64,000 bases of DNA from Polyangiaceae bacterium (GCA_016719945.1 JADJYE010000041.1:1-64000); one strand, 5' to 3'; positions 9,819 to 18,052 are shown, numbered from the stretch's first letter. Numbers and translations: made by a program. Notes: generated by a model from the sequence alone, not told the origin.

Positions 9819-10047
9819 GCCTGAGGCGATCGGCGAGGAGGATATGCGCGTCCAGGTCGGCCTGCCGATCGGCCGTCCTTGGATAGTCGGGCCGCTGGGC
9901 GTGAACCTGCGCGCGCAGAGTGTCAACGACCTCGAAGTTCACGGCGGCCCCGAGCTTGGCTCGACGGGTCAGCAGGAACTCACGCTTCACCTCGGCCAGC
10001 GTGCTCCAGTCGCGGCGAGCGTAGGCGATGAGATCCTCGCGCTTCAT
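9802..10047 (-). CDS. Small protein paired with the nucleotidyltransferase
   Basis: An 81-residue protein (MKREDLIAYARRDWSTLAEVKREF...) rich in charged residues and predicted mostly helical, with no signal peptide. ATG 10047 is preferred to an ATG 18 bases upstream because it starts at MKRED. The TAA stop (9802-9804) lies inside the start of the nucleotidyltransferase gene, so translation is probably coupled. Position and size fit an antitoxin or a substrate-recognition partner. There is no recognised DNA-binding motif. Both genes are intact, in contrast to the broken region just before them. Confidence 0.65.
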   Translation of the reverse strand: MKREDLIAYARRDWSTLAEVKREFLLTRRAKLGAAVNFEVVDTLRAQVHAQRPDYPRTADRQADLDAHILLADRLRRASTR

Positions 10048-10229
10048 CGAGCTGGAGAGTAGCACACTCGGCTCCGCTGTTCTGCCGAGCGCCGCGCGCG
10101 ATCAAGAGCTCGCGCCATCGACGCGCGGTGACCGTAAGGTCGGGCGTGGCGCCGCGATGGACGCGGTAGGCTGACTCGCGGCGCGGCTCTCCCCAGCTCT
10201 TCACGACGCGCCCCGAAGGACACGAGCGT

Positions 10230-10799
10230 ATGGCTGACGAGATCTACGTGAGCACCGATGTCGAGGCCGACGGCCCCATCCCAGGTCCGCACTCGATGCT
10301 CAGCTTCGGCTCGGCCGCGTACCGGTCGGACAAGACCCTGGTCGGCACCTTCTCGCGCAACCTCGAGACGCTGCCGGACGCCACGCCCGATCCCAAGACC
10401 GCGGCGTGGTGGGAGGGCCAGCCGGAGGCCTGGGCGGCGTGCCGGAAGGAGCCGTGCCCGCCGGCGGACGCGATGCGCGACTACGCGGCGTGGCTGCGGG
10501 GTCTGCCCGGTAAGCCCGTCTTCGTGGGGTACCCGGCGGCGTACGACTTCATGTTCGTCTATTGGTACCTGATCCGCTTCGTCGGACAGAGCCCGTTCTC
10601 TCACTCGGCGCTCGACATCAAGACGTTCGCAATGGCCGTCATGGGCACTGAGTATCGCGGGTCTTCCAAGGAGCAGATGCCAGCCGAGTGGTTCGACCCT
10701 GTACCCCACACCCACGTCGCGCTCGATGACGCGATCGGCCAGGGCGCCCTGTTCTGCAACATGCTCGCGGCGTCGCGGGCGAAGCCTCCTCGGGGTTGA
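10230..10799 (+). CDS. 3'-5' exonuclease (DEDD superfamily)
   Basis: A 189-residue protein. Motif I is YVSTDVEADG (D-x-E), motif II lies around GYPAAYDFMFVYWYL, and motif III is HVALDDAIGQG (H-x(3-4)-D), as in DnaQ-like DEDDh nucleases. It acts on single-stranded 3' ends of DNA or RNA and coordinates two metals. It has no polymerase or BRCT extension, so it is a stand-alone nuclease. ATG 10230 is preceded by a purine-rich stretch (gaaggacacgag). The neighbours are unrelated in function. Confidence 0.8.
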   Translation: MADEIYVSTDVEADGPIPGPHSMLSFGSAAYRSDKTLVGTFSRNLETLPDATPDPKTAAWWEGQPEAWAACRKEPCPPADAMRDYAAWLRGLPGKPVFVGYPAAYDFMFVYWYLIRFVGQSPFSHSALDIKTFAMAVMGTEYRGSSKEQMPAEWFDPVPHTHVALDDAIGQGALFCNMLAASRAKPPRG

Positions 10800-10843
10800 C
10801 GCGGCATGCACGTCGGCGGGATGACTTCGCGTACTCTACGTCG

Positions 10844-11815
10844 ATGCGGCGCGCGCCTGCCCTGACCCTCACCCTCTGTGCCTCGCTGTTCGGCCTCGCG
10901 GCCTGCGGGGATGACGCCGCGTCGGGAGGCTCCAGCTCGACGTCGAGCGGTGGCGGCGGGGCGACGGGCTCGGGCGGCGAGCGGGGCGACGGCGGCGGTG
11001 TCGCCGGTGGCGGCGGTCCAGGCGGCGGGAGCGCGGGTAGCGGAGGTGCAGGCGGCGGGGGGCCGAACGTGAGCCCGGGCTGCCTGGGCGGGGCCGGGCT
11101 CACCGAGGGCGAGCACACCTTCCAGCTGGAGGGGCTCGAGCGGCGCTACGTCTTGCGTTTGCCCGAGGGGTATTCGGCGGCCGTGCCCTGGCCGGTCGTG
11201 CTCGCGCTGCACGGCAACGGCGGCAGCGCCGACTATTGGGACGTTACCAGCGGCGAGCGCAACATCCGCGAGGTCCTGAAGAGCGACGCGGTGCTCATCA
11301 TCGCTGAGGCTATCGGCGGCAACTGGCGCGACTACGCGGCAGACCCTTCGACCTGGCCCGCTCGCCTCGAGCAGGAGCTCGCGTATTTCGAGGAGGTGCT
11401 CTCGCAGGCGAGGAACGAGCTGTGCCTCAACGAGGACGCTATCTTCGCGATGGGGTTCAGCGGCGGCGGCTCGTTCTCGGGCGTGCTCGGGTGCCGGCGT
11501 CCCGACATCCGCGCGATCGCGGTCGGCGGCTCGGTCATCTATTTCGATCCGGCGGATTGCGTCCACACGCCGGCCGCGTGGATCACGATCGGCACCGAAG
11601 AGCTCGCCCCTGAGCGCGAGGCGTTCCGCGACTTCTTCCGCGAGCGCGCGATGTGCTCGGAGACGTCGATGCCGACCCCGCCCGAGCCGTGCGTCGCCTA
11701 CGATGGCTGTGGCGGCGCGACTCCGGTCCACTATTGCCAACACCCGGACGGCCACATCTGGCCGGACTTCGGGAGCGAGGCGATGTGGGGCTTCTTCTCC
11801 TCGTTCGTGGAGTGA
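10844..11815 (+). CDS. Secreted PHB-depolymerase/feruloyl-esterase-like lipoprotein
   Basis: The leader MRRAPALTLTLCASLFGLAAC ends in a lipobox. A Gly/Ser linker of about 55 residues follows, then an alpha/beta-hydrolase domain. Visible motifs are VVLALHGNGG (oxyanion loop), AMGFSGGGSFS (nucleophile Ser in G-x-S-x-G) and YCQHPDGHIWPDF (catalytic His). These match the LpqC/poly(3-hydroxybutyrate) depolymerase and feruloyl esterase group of extracellular esterases. Paired Cys residues in the second half suggest disulphides. It is likely surface anchored and degrades polymeric or plant-derived esters. It is convergent with the next gene, with a 9-base gap. Confidence 0.8.
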   Translation: MRRAPALTLTLCASLFGLAACGDDAASGGSSSTSSGGGGATGSGGERGDGGGVAGGGGPGGGSAGSGGAGGGGPNVSPGCLGGAGLTEGEHTFQLEGLERRYVLRLPEGYSAAVPWPVVLALHGNGGSADYWDVTSGERNIREVLKSDAVLIIAEAIGGNWRDYAADPSTWPARLEQELAYFEEVLSQARNELCLNEDAIFAMGFSGGGSFSGVLGCRRPDIRAIAVGGSVIYFDPADCVHTPAAWITIGTEELAPEREAFRDFFRERAMCSETSMPTPPEPCVAYDGCGGATPVHYCQHPDGHIWPDFGSEAMWGFFSSFVE

Positions 11816-11824
11816 GGTTGGCGC

Positions 11825-13147
11825 TCAGCGCTCCCACGCGGGCGCGCAGTCGGCGCGCAGCAGCACGAGCGTGGGGACCTCGGCGGTCCTGTCGACGAAG
11901 GCGAGCAACACCGAGCCGACGCCGGCGAGCGTGCCGAGGGTGGGCTCGGTTTCGGGCCCGACCTCGATGAGGAAGGTGAGCGAAGAGGCTCCCACGAGGG
12001 ACTCGCCGCCGAAGAAGTCCGGTCGCGCCAAGAGATCGATGGAGCGCGGCAAATCTCCCGGTCCACCTGCGTTCGTCGCGACCACGAACCCGTCGAGGAA
12101 GGGCGCGAGGTCGTGGCGCGCGTCGGTCCAGGTGTCGCTGAAGGTCCAGGGCTCCCATTCGATCAGGCCCGTTTCCTCGACGGGGTGGACCTCGACGCGG
12201 TGGGCGTCGTCGCGCGCGAAGAGCAGCCAGGCGCCGTCGGGGCGTGGGGCGAGGTGCAGCGAGCGGATGGGGGCGACCTCGGAGAAGGCGCTGCCCTGCG
12301 CCGCGCCTTCGAAGGAGAGGTGGTGGAGCTGCACCGCTGTCGGAGGGCCAGGGAGATCCGGATCGATGCAGCTGTCGAAGGGTTGGTCGGCGGTGCTCGC
12401 GACGAGGAACCCGCCCGCGGGTGCGGGCACGAGCGCGGCGCTTGGCGGCGGGTCGGAGCAGCCAAGGATCCCGGTCGATGACACGAAGGCGTCCGGCGCG
12501 AAGGAGTCGACGACGTCGACCTCCAGCCCACCGGGCTGGCCACCGCGCGCGACCGCGTAGCGACCGAGCTCGTCACGCGCGAGCGAGAGCGCGGCGGCGT
12601 CGTCTCGGAAGTAGGTTACGAGCGTCGAGCCATTCTGACCTGGCTCCGCCTGGGCGAGCACCCGCTCTGGGCTGCCGGGCTGGCCGAGGGTGAAGGCGAA
12701 GCGACCCGGATCCCCGCTCGCGACGGCGAACGGCTGGTTGGTGGGGAAGTTCGCGTCCACCATGCCCACGGCCGGCGGCCAGGTCGCGAAGGGATCGCTG
12801 ACCCGCACCGAGGCCACCAGGCCACCGGCCGCGTCGCTCGCCTCGAACGTCAGCGCCCAATCCGTCGGGCTCACGGCGACCAGCTTGGGCTTCGCGACGC
12901 TCCCGAACGGGACCGTGACGAAGACCGGATCGCCCGCCCACGAGAGCTGCGCGCACGTGTCCTCGCCGCCGCCGGCCCCACCGGCGGCCACGGCTCCACC
13001 CGTGCCTCCGCCCCCCGAGGCGCGGTCGCCCGCGCCGCCCCCGTCCTCCGGGACCTCGAGGGCGTCTCGCGCGCCACAAGAGAGCAGGAGCGTCGCCCCG
13101 AGCAGCCAAGGCCAGGAGGATCGAGAGGCAGAGGAAGCGAAGCGCAT
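11825..13147 (-). CDS. Lipoprotein of unknown function (440 aa)
   Basis: The leader MRFASSASRSSWPWLLGATLLLSCGARD has a lipobox Cys at residue 25. It is followed by a Gly/Ala linker (GGGGTGGAVAAGGAGGG). The rest is a beta-rich sequence with recurring strand-turn units (LVAVSPTDWALTFEASD; SLHLAPRPDGAWLLFARDD; GVGSVLLAFVD), compatible with a propeller. No named domain is recognised. Its start lies 126 bases from the start of the divergent sigma-factor gene, so the two could share a regulatory region. Confidence 0.8.
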   Translation of the reverse strand: MRFASSASRSSWPWLLGATLLLSCGARDALEVPEDGGGAGDRASGGGGTGGAVAAGGAGGGEDTCAQLSWAGDPVFVTVPFGSVAKPKLVAVSPTDWALTFEASDAAGGLVASVRVSDPFATWPPAVGMVDANFPTNQPFAVASGDPGRFAFTLGQPGSPERVLAQAEPGQNGSTLVTYFRDDAAALSLARDELGRYAVARGGQPGGLEVDVVDSFAPDAFVSSTGILGCSDPPPSAALVPAPAGGFLVASTADQPFDSCIDPDLPGPPTAVQLHHLSFEGAAQGSAFSEVAPIRSLHLAPRPDGAWLLFARDDAHRVEVHPVEETGLIEWEPWTFSDTWTDARHDLAPFLDGFVVATNAGGPGDLPRSIDLLARPDFFGGESLVGASSLTFLIEVGPETEPTLGTLAGVGSVLLAFVDRTAEVPTLVLLRADCAPAWER

Positions 13148-13273
13148 GCCCGCGGAAGGGTAGCAGCGGCGTCGCGTCGCTCAGGGTTCTCTTGGAGGAT
13201 GGCCACCGAACGAGCGCCCCATGTCATTTTCCTGACCCGTCTCGGGCCCGACCGGCCATGTTGGGGTCAGGCG

Positions 13274-13936
13274 ATGGCGGCTCGCTCCCACCTCCGACTC
13301 GCGGCGACGGCAGCAGGCAGCCCTGCGCCCGCCGAGCCCGTGAGGTCGAGCTTCATCAGCGACGAGCTGCTCGAGGAGCTGCGGGGAGGGGCCCGCACGG
13401 CGGAGCGGGCGTTCGTGGCGCACTTCTGGCCGCGCGTCAGCCGGACGTTGTCCCACCTGCTCGGGGCGGTCCACGAGATCGAGGACCTGACGCAGGAGGT
13501 CTTCATCCGAGTATTTTCGCGGCTCGATCGGATCCACGACGCGGCGAGCGTGCGGCCGTTCGTCACGTCGACGACGGTCTTCGTCGCCCGGGAGGCGCTG
13601 CGACGCAGGGCGCGACGCCGCTGGCTCGTGTTCTCGGCGCCCGAGGACGTTCCGGAGATCGAGATGCCGGGCGCATCGGACGAGGTCCTGCGCGCGGTCG
13701 CGGTCTTTTACCAGGTCCTCGGCAAGCTGCCGGTCGACGAACGTATCGCGTTATCGCTGCGTCACGTCGAGGGGATGGAGCTCACCGAGCTCGCCTGGGC
13801 GACCGCGACGAGCCTGTCGACCGCGAAGCGGCGGCTGAGGGCGGCAGAGGCGAGGTTCACGAAGCTGGCAGCGGGGCGAGCCGAGCTCGCCGATCTGCTG
13901 CAGGAGGGAGACAGATGGCCGGCGCTCGTTCGTTGA
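13274..13936 (+). CDS. ECF-type RNA polymerase sigma factor
   Basis: Region 2 reads ERAFVAHFWPRVSRTLSHLLGAVHEIEDLTQEVFIRVF, with the conserved DLTQEVFIR core-binding segment. Region 4 reads LPVDERIALSLRHVEGMELTELAWATATSLSTAKRRLRAAE, a helix-turn-helix for -35 recognition. ATG 13274 gives 220 residues. An earlier ATG at 13199 in the same frame would add 25 residues unlike the family. The gene overlaps the FecR-domain gene by 22 bases, so it is probably held by that membrane protein until a signal arrives. This sigma/FecR pairing is a known surface-signalling arrangement. The rest of the operon is its likely target. Confidence 0.85.
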   Translation: MAARSHLRLAATAAGSPAPAEPVRSSFISDELLEELRGGARTAERAFVAHFWPRVSRTLSHLLGAVHEIEDLTQEVFIRVFSRLDRIHDAASVRPFVTSTTVFVAREALRRRARRRWLVFSAPEDVPEIEMPGASDEVLRAVAVFYQVLGKLPVDERIALSLRHVEGMELTELAWATATSLSTAKRRLRAAEARFTKLAAGRAELADLLQEGDRWPALVR

Positions 13937-15132
13937 ACCTCGCGGGCCGCAGGGTCGCGGCTGCGCTCGACGCCGCGGCGCCCGCCGCGCCGGCAGCGCA
14001 GCTCGACGCCAGGGTCGAGGCGCTGCGCCAGCTCCGGCGCCAGCGGGCTGCGCGCGCGCAGCGTGTGCGTCGCGCCTCGGCGGTCGTGGTCGTGCTCGCC
14101 GCGTGCCTCGCGGCCACCCTGTTCGTCTTCACGCGCCCTCGCGATCTGACGTTCACGATCGACGGTCGCGGGGGCGAGCTCGGCGCCTGGGTCGCCGCGC
14201 CATCGGATGCGCCAGCGAGGTTCGCGTTCTCGGACGGCTCGACCCTCGAGCTGCACCCCTCCGGGCGCGCGCGGGTCGCCGACGTGAGCGACAACGGCGC
14301 GCGGGTCCTGCTGGAGGACGGCACGCTCTCGGCGAGGGTCCGACACCTCGAGCGGACGTCGTGGACGATCGCCGCGGGGCCGTTCGAGATCCACGTGATC
14401 GGGACGACGTTCGACGCCGCGTGGAGCACGGCGGACGAGGCGCTGACGATCACGATGGTCGAAGGCAAGGTAGAGGTGACCGGCGCCTGTCTCGACGGCC
14501 CGCGCCCGATCCAGGGGACGGAGGCGCTGCGGTTATCGTGTCGCGGCGTCGCAGCGCCCATTGCCCCATCCGCCTCCGCGCCCGCGTCGACCGCCGAGTC
14601 GGCGGCCGCGAGCGCGCAGCCGCCGCTGCCCAGCGCCAGCGTCGAATCACCGTCAGCCTCCTCGCCGGCGCTCGCATCGCCCTCGTGGCGTGCGCTGGCG
14701 AAGCAGGGCGCGTACTCCGACGCGTTCGCCCTGGCCGAGCGCGAAGGCGCGTTCGAGCGCGCGGCGGCGGGCCCCGTGAGCGAGGCGCTGGAGCTCGCGG
14801 AGGTCGCGCGGCTCGCCGCAAAGGCGGACGTGGCGCGGCGCCTGTATCTGTCGATCCGCGCGCGCGACCCGGGCGGCGACGCCGCGGCCCTGGCGGCGTT
14901 CCAGCTCGGGCGCATGAGCTTCGGTGCAGGCGGCGCTGCTGCGGAGTCTTGGTTCTCGACCTACCTCGCCGAGCGCCCCAACGGGCCGCTCGCGGCGTCG
15001 GCGCTCGGTCGCATTCTCGAGCTTCAATACAAGGGCGGCCAGGGCCACGTGAAGGACACCGCGAGGCTATACCTCGAGCGCTTCCCGAGCGGGGCGCACG
15101 CGGCGCTCGCCCGAAGCATCCTGGAGTCGTGA
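13915..15132 (+). CDS. FecR-domain anti-sigma/sensor protein with C-terminal TPR-like region
   Basis: ATG 13915 follows aggaggg by about 6 bases and lies within the end of the sigma gene. A short basic cytoplasmic part is followed by one membrane helix (SAVVVVLAACLAATLFVF, about residues 58-76). The FecR domain follows: FSDGSTLELHPSGRARV, VLLEDGTLSARV, WTIAAGPFEIHVIGTTFDA and LTITMVEGKVEV. A Ser/Ala/Pro linker then leads to a helical repeat region (ADVARRLYLSIRARDPGG, AAFQLGRMSF, LYLERFPSGAHAALARSIL) resembling YbgF/TPR units. It probably controls the ECF sigma factor and senses an envelope signal. The stop overlaps the next start as GTGA. Confidence 0.85.
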   Translation: MAGARSLNLAGRRVAAALDAAAPAAPAAQLDARVEALRQLRRQRAARAQRVRRASAVVVVLAACLAATLFVFTRPRDLTFTIDGRGGELGAWVAAPSDAPARFAFSDGSTLELHPSGRARVADVSDNGARVLLEDGTLSARVRHLERTSWTIAAGPFEIHVIGTTFDAAWSTADEALTITMVEGKVEVTGACLDGPRPIQGTEALRLSCRGVAAPIAPSASAPASTAESAAASAQPPLPSASVESPSASSPALASPSWRALAKQGAYSDAFALAEREGAFERAAAGPVSEALELAEVARLAAKADVARRLYLSIRARDPGGDAAALAAFQLGRMSFGAGGAAAESWFSTYLAERPNGPLAASALGRILELQYKGGQGHVKDTARLYLERFPSGAHAALARSILES

Positions 15133-16217
15133 AGCGATCCGGGCTCGCATTCGGCCTCACGATGGCGCTCACTGCGACCAGCGGGCGGGCCGAGGAGGTG
15201 CCGGCCGAGCCCGTCGTCGTCCTCGTCTACGGCGCCACCGACGAGTTTGGGCTCAGGCTCGAGGCGGAGCTCCGCTCGATCGGGGTCAAGGTGGAGCCGC
15301 GGCGCCACGCGGCGCGGACCCAGCCTCCAGGGACGATCGCGGTGGTCACCGTGTCGCGGCGCGGAGGTCGGCGCGTCGAGATCCGGATGGGAGGCCACCC
15401 GTCGATGCAAGGAGAAGCAGACCTCGTGGTGTCGGTGGACGACGTCAGCGATCCGCTGGGGAGCATTCAGGCAGCAGAGCGCGTTCGGGCGGCGTTCGAG
15501 CCGCTCGCGCTGCGCCCACCCTCGGTCGAGCCGGCGCCAGAGCCGGTGTTCGAGATCGTGACGCCGCCGCCGGCGTTGCCGTCGTCGCCGCCGCCATGGC
15601 CATCGCCACCGCCACCGGCGTCGCCGGGGATCGTGATCGAGCTCGGCGTGGACGGCCGACTGCCGCGCTGGCCCGCGCCTCCGCCGCTGCCGTCTCGTGA
15701 GGGAGGGGCCTTCGGGCTCTCGGCGGGTCTGGGCGCGATGTTCGGGTCGCAGGGCCCGTCGATGGAGACGACGCTCTCGTTCGTCGCGGCGCCGGTCCGC
15801 TGGTTTCGCGTCGAGCCGTTCGTGACGGTGCCGCTCCTTCCTTCGGTGTTCGAAGACGACGCAGGGGTAGCCGAGGTGTATGCCGGCGCGCTCGGCGTTC
15901 GAGTCGGCTTCACGGTCCTCGAAGTCAGCTTCTTTTCGCTCGCGCTCGGAGGCGGCGTCGAGGCGCTGTGGCTGCGCGCCGTCGGAGAGCCGGCGGCGGG
16001 CTACGTCGGGACGACCGAGGACGCGTTCACGGGCGCGGTGTTCGCGGATCTCTCGCCCCGCTTCGCGGTCTTGGGTCCGCTCTCCCTCGTCCCGCGCGCG
16101 ACGCTCGGCGTGGCGCTGGCGCCGGCCGACGTCGTGTTCGATGGCGAGACGGTGGGCGTTTGGGGCATGCCCTTCGGCGACCTCAACCTCGCCATCGAGG
16201 CGACCTGGTCCCCATGA
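15129..16217 (+). CDS. Envelope protein, Pro-rich linker then outer-membrane-barrel-like domain
   Basis: GTG 15129 overlaps the FecR stop. The leader (VKRSGLAFGLTMALTATSGRAEE) is a cleavable signal peptide. An N-terminal alpha/beta portion (VVLVYGATDEFGLRLEAELRSIGVKV) precedes a Pro-rich linker (PPPALPSSPPPWPSPPPP, about residues 140-165). The last 170 residues are alternating hydrophobic strands (FGLSAGLGAMFG; RWFRVEPFVTVPLLP; LGVRVGFTVLEVSFFSLALGGG) that look like an outer-membrane barrel. The C-terminus, LNLAIEATWSP, lacks a canonical final Phe. It may be the surface component read by the FecR protein. The stop overlaps an ATG as ATGA. Confidence 0.75.
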   Translation: MKRSGLAFGLTMALTATSGRAEEVPAEPVVVLVYGATDEFGLRLEAELRSIGVKVEPRRHAARTQPPGTIAVVTVSRRGGRRVEIRMGGHPSMQGEADLVVSVDDVSDPLGSIQAAERVRAAFEPLALRPPSVEPAPEPVFEIVTPPPALPSSPPPWPSPPPPASPGIVIELGVDGRLPRWPAPPPLPSREGGAFGLSAGLGAMFGSQGPSMETTLSFVAAPVRWFRVEPFVTVPLLPSVFEDDAGVAEVYAGALGVRVGFTVLEVSFFSLALGGGVEALWLRAVGEPAAGYVGTTEDAFTGAVFADLSPRFAVLGPLSLVPRATLGVALAPADVVFDGETVGVWGMPFGDLNLAIEATWSP

Positions 16218-16306
16218 TCACGAACGATGACCCGTTGGGGCGCGCGCCGGCCATTGAAGCAGTGAGTGCCTCGCACCGGACGCGAGGCGGCGAAAGGTGC
16301 AGGACC

Positions 16307-16738
16307 ATGACCAGCGTGACTTCGTCTTGGGCGGCCGCGGTGCTCTTCTCGATCGTGTGCGCGTGCAGCGTCTCGCTCGAGCCGATCGACGGCGAAGACG
16401 GCGAGGGCGGTGACGAATACGGTGGGGGCGGGGTCGAGGGCGACGGGGGAACCTCCGAAGGGGGAAGCTCGCAGAACATCAGCGGCGGCGCGTCGCAAGG
16501 CGGCGCGTCGCAAGGCGGCGCCTCGCAAGGCGGCGCGTCGCAAGGAGGCGGCGGGCCCGAGGGTGGCGCGTCGCAAGGAGGCGCGTCCCAGGGCGGCGCG
16601 TCCGAGGGCGGCGCTTCGCAAGGAGGCGCGCCCGAGGGCGGCGCGTCGCAGGGAGGCGCGTCTCAAGGAGGCGGCGCGCCCGAGGGTGGCGCGTCGCAAG
16701 GCGGCTTCGGGCAGGGGGGCGCCAGCGTGGACAGCTGA
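16307..16738 (+). CDS. GGASQ-repeat lipoprotein
   Basis: ATG 16307 has a fair ribosome-binding site (gaaaggtgcagg). An in-frame ATG at 16214 overlapping the previous stop is the alternative. The leader MTSVTSSWAAAVLFSIVCAC ends in a lipobox-like VCAC. After an acidic segment (EPIDGEDGEGGDEYGGGG) the protein consists of about 15 pentapeptide-like units of the G-G-A-S/P-Q/E type to its end. No catalytic domain follows, so this is a lipid-anchored, low-complexity surface polymer. It closes the sigma/FecR operon. Its repeats are prone to copy-number change. Confidence 0.75.
   Translation: MTSVTSSWAAAVLFSIVCACSVSLEPIDGEDGEGGDEYGGGGVEGDGGTSEGGSSQNISGGASQGGASQGGASQGGASQGGGGPEGGASQGGASQGGASEGGASQGGAPEGGASQGGASQGGGAPEGGASQGGFGQGGASVDS
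16484..16723 (+). repeat. Degenerate tandem repeat encoding GGASQ units
   Basis: Within the lipoprotein gene a 15-base unit beginning ggcgcgtcgcaagg recurs with small changes (tcg/tcc/cccgag). It encodes the pentapeptide repeat. Early copies are near-identical, which suggests recent tandem duplication. Confidence 0.8.
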
Positions 16739-16742
16739 GGCG

Positions 16743-16760
16743 CTAGGGGGGTGTCCCTAG
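16743..16760. terminator. Hairpin just after the GGASQ lipoprotein gene
   Basis: A perfect 6-bp stem (CTAGGG / CCCTAG) with a 6-base loop starts 5 bases after the stop codon. There is no U-tract. It is a plausible transcription or mRNA 3'-end structure. Confidence 0.45.
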
Positions 16761-16764
16761 GTTC

Positions 16765-16826
16765 GGCTCGGGGTTCGCCCGGCCCTCGCTCACGCTCGCA
16801 AGTGAAGGCCGGGCAATCCCCGAGCC
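16765..16826. repeat. Long imperfect inverted repeat between convergent genes
   Basis: Arms 16765-16784 (GGCTCGGGGTTCGCCCGGCC) and 16807-16826 (GGCCGGGCAATCCCCGAGCC) pair at 18 of 20 positions around a 22-base loop that can itself pair TCAC with GTGA. It lies between the convergent lipoprotein and helical-protein genes. It may be a bidirectional terminator or a small dispersed palindromic element. Only a genome-wide copy search can distinguish these. Confidence 0.6.
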
Positions 16827-16864
16827 TCTCCCCGACCTATGTTCCACCCCCCTTGATCTTGCTG

Positions 16865-16883
16865 GTCCGACCTCCGGTCGGAC
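16865..16883 (-). terminator. Hairpin at the end of the 16883-18052 gene
   Basis: A perfect 8-bp stem, GTCCGACC / GGTCGGAC, with a 3-base loop abuts the TAG stop of the minus-strand gene. It fits a factor-independent-style stem without a clear U-tract. Confidence 0.5.
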
Positions 16884-18052
16884 TAGAGCTGGCCCTGCGG
16901 GAGCTTGCCCGTCTTCAGCACCGCGACCTGCTCGTCGCTGAAGGGCTGCTCGTACAGCGTGCTGTCTTGCTGGCGCGAGCGGAAGAAGTCGACCACGTAG
17001 TTCATGCGGTCGGCGAGCAAGCCCCAGTCGCCTGCCGCGCTGCCCTTCGATGTATTGGGGGTGCGGTCGAGCTTCTCCAGGAGCGCCACCAGGCCCGGCG
17101 TCTCAATGGTGGCGAGGTCGCTCGGGAAGTCGTTGCCCTCGGGCAGGCGAGGCACGTCCTTGCCGAGGTCGAGGGTGACGGTCGGCAAGGTCAGGGTCAT
17201 GAGGAAGCGCGTGGAGAGCTCTTGCCACTCGCACTCGATGCGCTTGGCGAACGGCGCGAAGACGCTCTCGAGCGCGCCCACGATGCCGCCGTGCTTGTGC
17301 TCGGGCACCTTGCTGCGAAGGTCCTCGTGGAGGACCAGCGAGAGGGTGTCGACGAGCGGCGCGCGGAGCGAGTCGACGATCGGCCCCTGGAGGCGGATCT
17401 GCTCGTGGTATCCGACGAGGGCGTTGGCCCAGAACAGCAGCTCGGCCTTCTTCTTCGCGTCGCGTTCGAGCATCGCGTCGTAGTAGTGGGTGAAGGCCTC
17501 GATCAGCAGGTCTTGCCCGCCCTCTTCGACCGAGCCCCGCTTGAACATCGACAACAGGCCCGCCTTCTCCTCGGCTGTGCCCTTCGGCGGCCCTTCGAAC
17601 AGCTGACAGAGGCGGGCGAACGGCGGCGCGAGCTCCGCGAAGACGATCAGGTTGCCCTGCCCCACGGCGCGGGTGATGTCGCCCATGACGCGCTCGATGG
17701 CGGTGACGACGAAGGAGTGCCCGACGTGGGCCTTCTCGTCGAGCGTGCGCAGCGCGTTGTTGAGCCCGAGGACGCCCGCGTCGAGGTGGTCGGCCGCGGC
17801 GACGTACTTGCGAATGAGCGAGGGGACCTCTTCGCCGCGGATGAACGCGCCCGCCGTCTTGGAGGCGTAGGTGGCGTACGCGCACCAGCTCACGTTGGTG
17901 GGACCGAAGGCGCGCGTGAGCGCCACGGTGAGCTCGTGGTAGCTCTGCGTGATCTTGAGGTTACGCGGCGCCGGATCGAGCTCGGCGGCGATGGCGTTGG
18001 CCTGTTCGGGCGTGGGCGGCGCCCACCTGATGGCGAGTTTGGTCTCGGGCAT
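16883..18052 (-). CDS. Conserved helical protein of unknown function (389 aa)
   Basis: Starts MPETKLAIRWAPPTPEQANAI at ATG 18052 and has no signal peptide. It is almost entirely predicted helix, with amphipathic stretches (ASKTAGAFIRGEEVPSLIRKYVAAADHLDAGVLGLNNAL; FLLDYY-like segments around AFTHYYDAMLERDAKKKAELLFWANALVGYHEQIRLQGPI). No catalytic motif or named domain is recognised. It is divergently transcribed from the kinase gene, with 108 bases between starts. It could be regulated with it or act as its partner, but this rests on position only. Confidence 0.75.
   Translation of the reverse strand: MPETKLAIRWAPPTPEQANAIAAELDPAPRNLKITQSYHELTVALTRAFGPTNVSWCAYATYASKTAGAFIRGEEVPSLIRKYVAAADHLDAGVLGLNNALRTLDEKAHVGHSFVVTAIERVMGDITRAVGQGNLIVFAELAPPFARLCQLFEGPPKGTAEEKAGLLSMFKRGSVEEGGQDLLIEAFTHYYDAMLERDAKKKAELLFWANALVGYHEQIRLQGPIVDSLRAPLVDTLSLVLHEDLRSKVPEHKHGGIVGALESVFAPFAKRIECEWQELSTRFLMTLTLPTVTLDLGKDVPRLPEGNDFPSDLATIETPGLVALLEKLDRTPNTSKGSAAGDWGLLADRMNYVVDFFRSRQQDSTLYEQPFSDEQVAVLKTGKLPQGQL

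Noticed and set aside
11703..12560. Plus-strand 285-aa frame across 11.7-12.6 kb
   Set aside because: It overlaps the end of the esterase gene and the antisense of the 11825-13147 lipoprotein, and has no domain or start signal.
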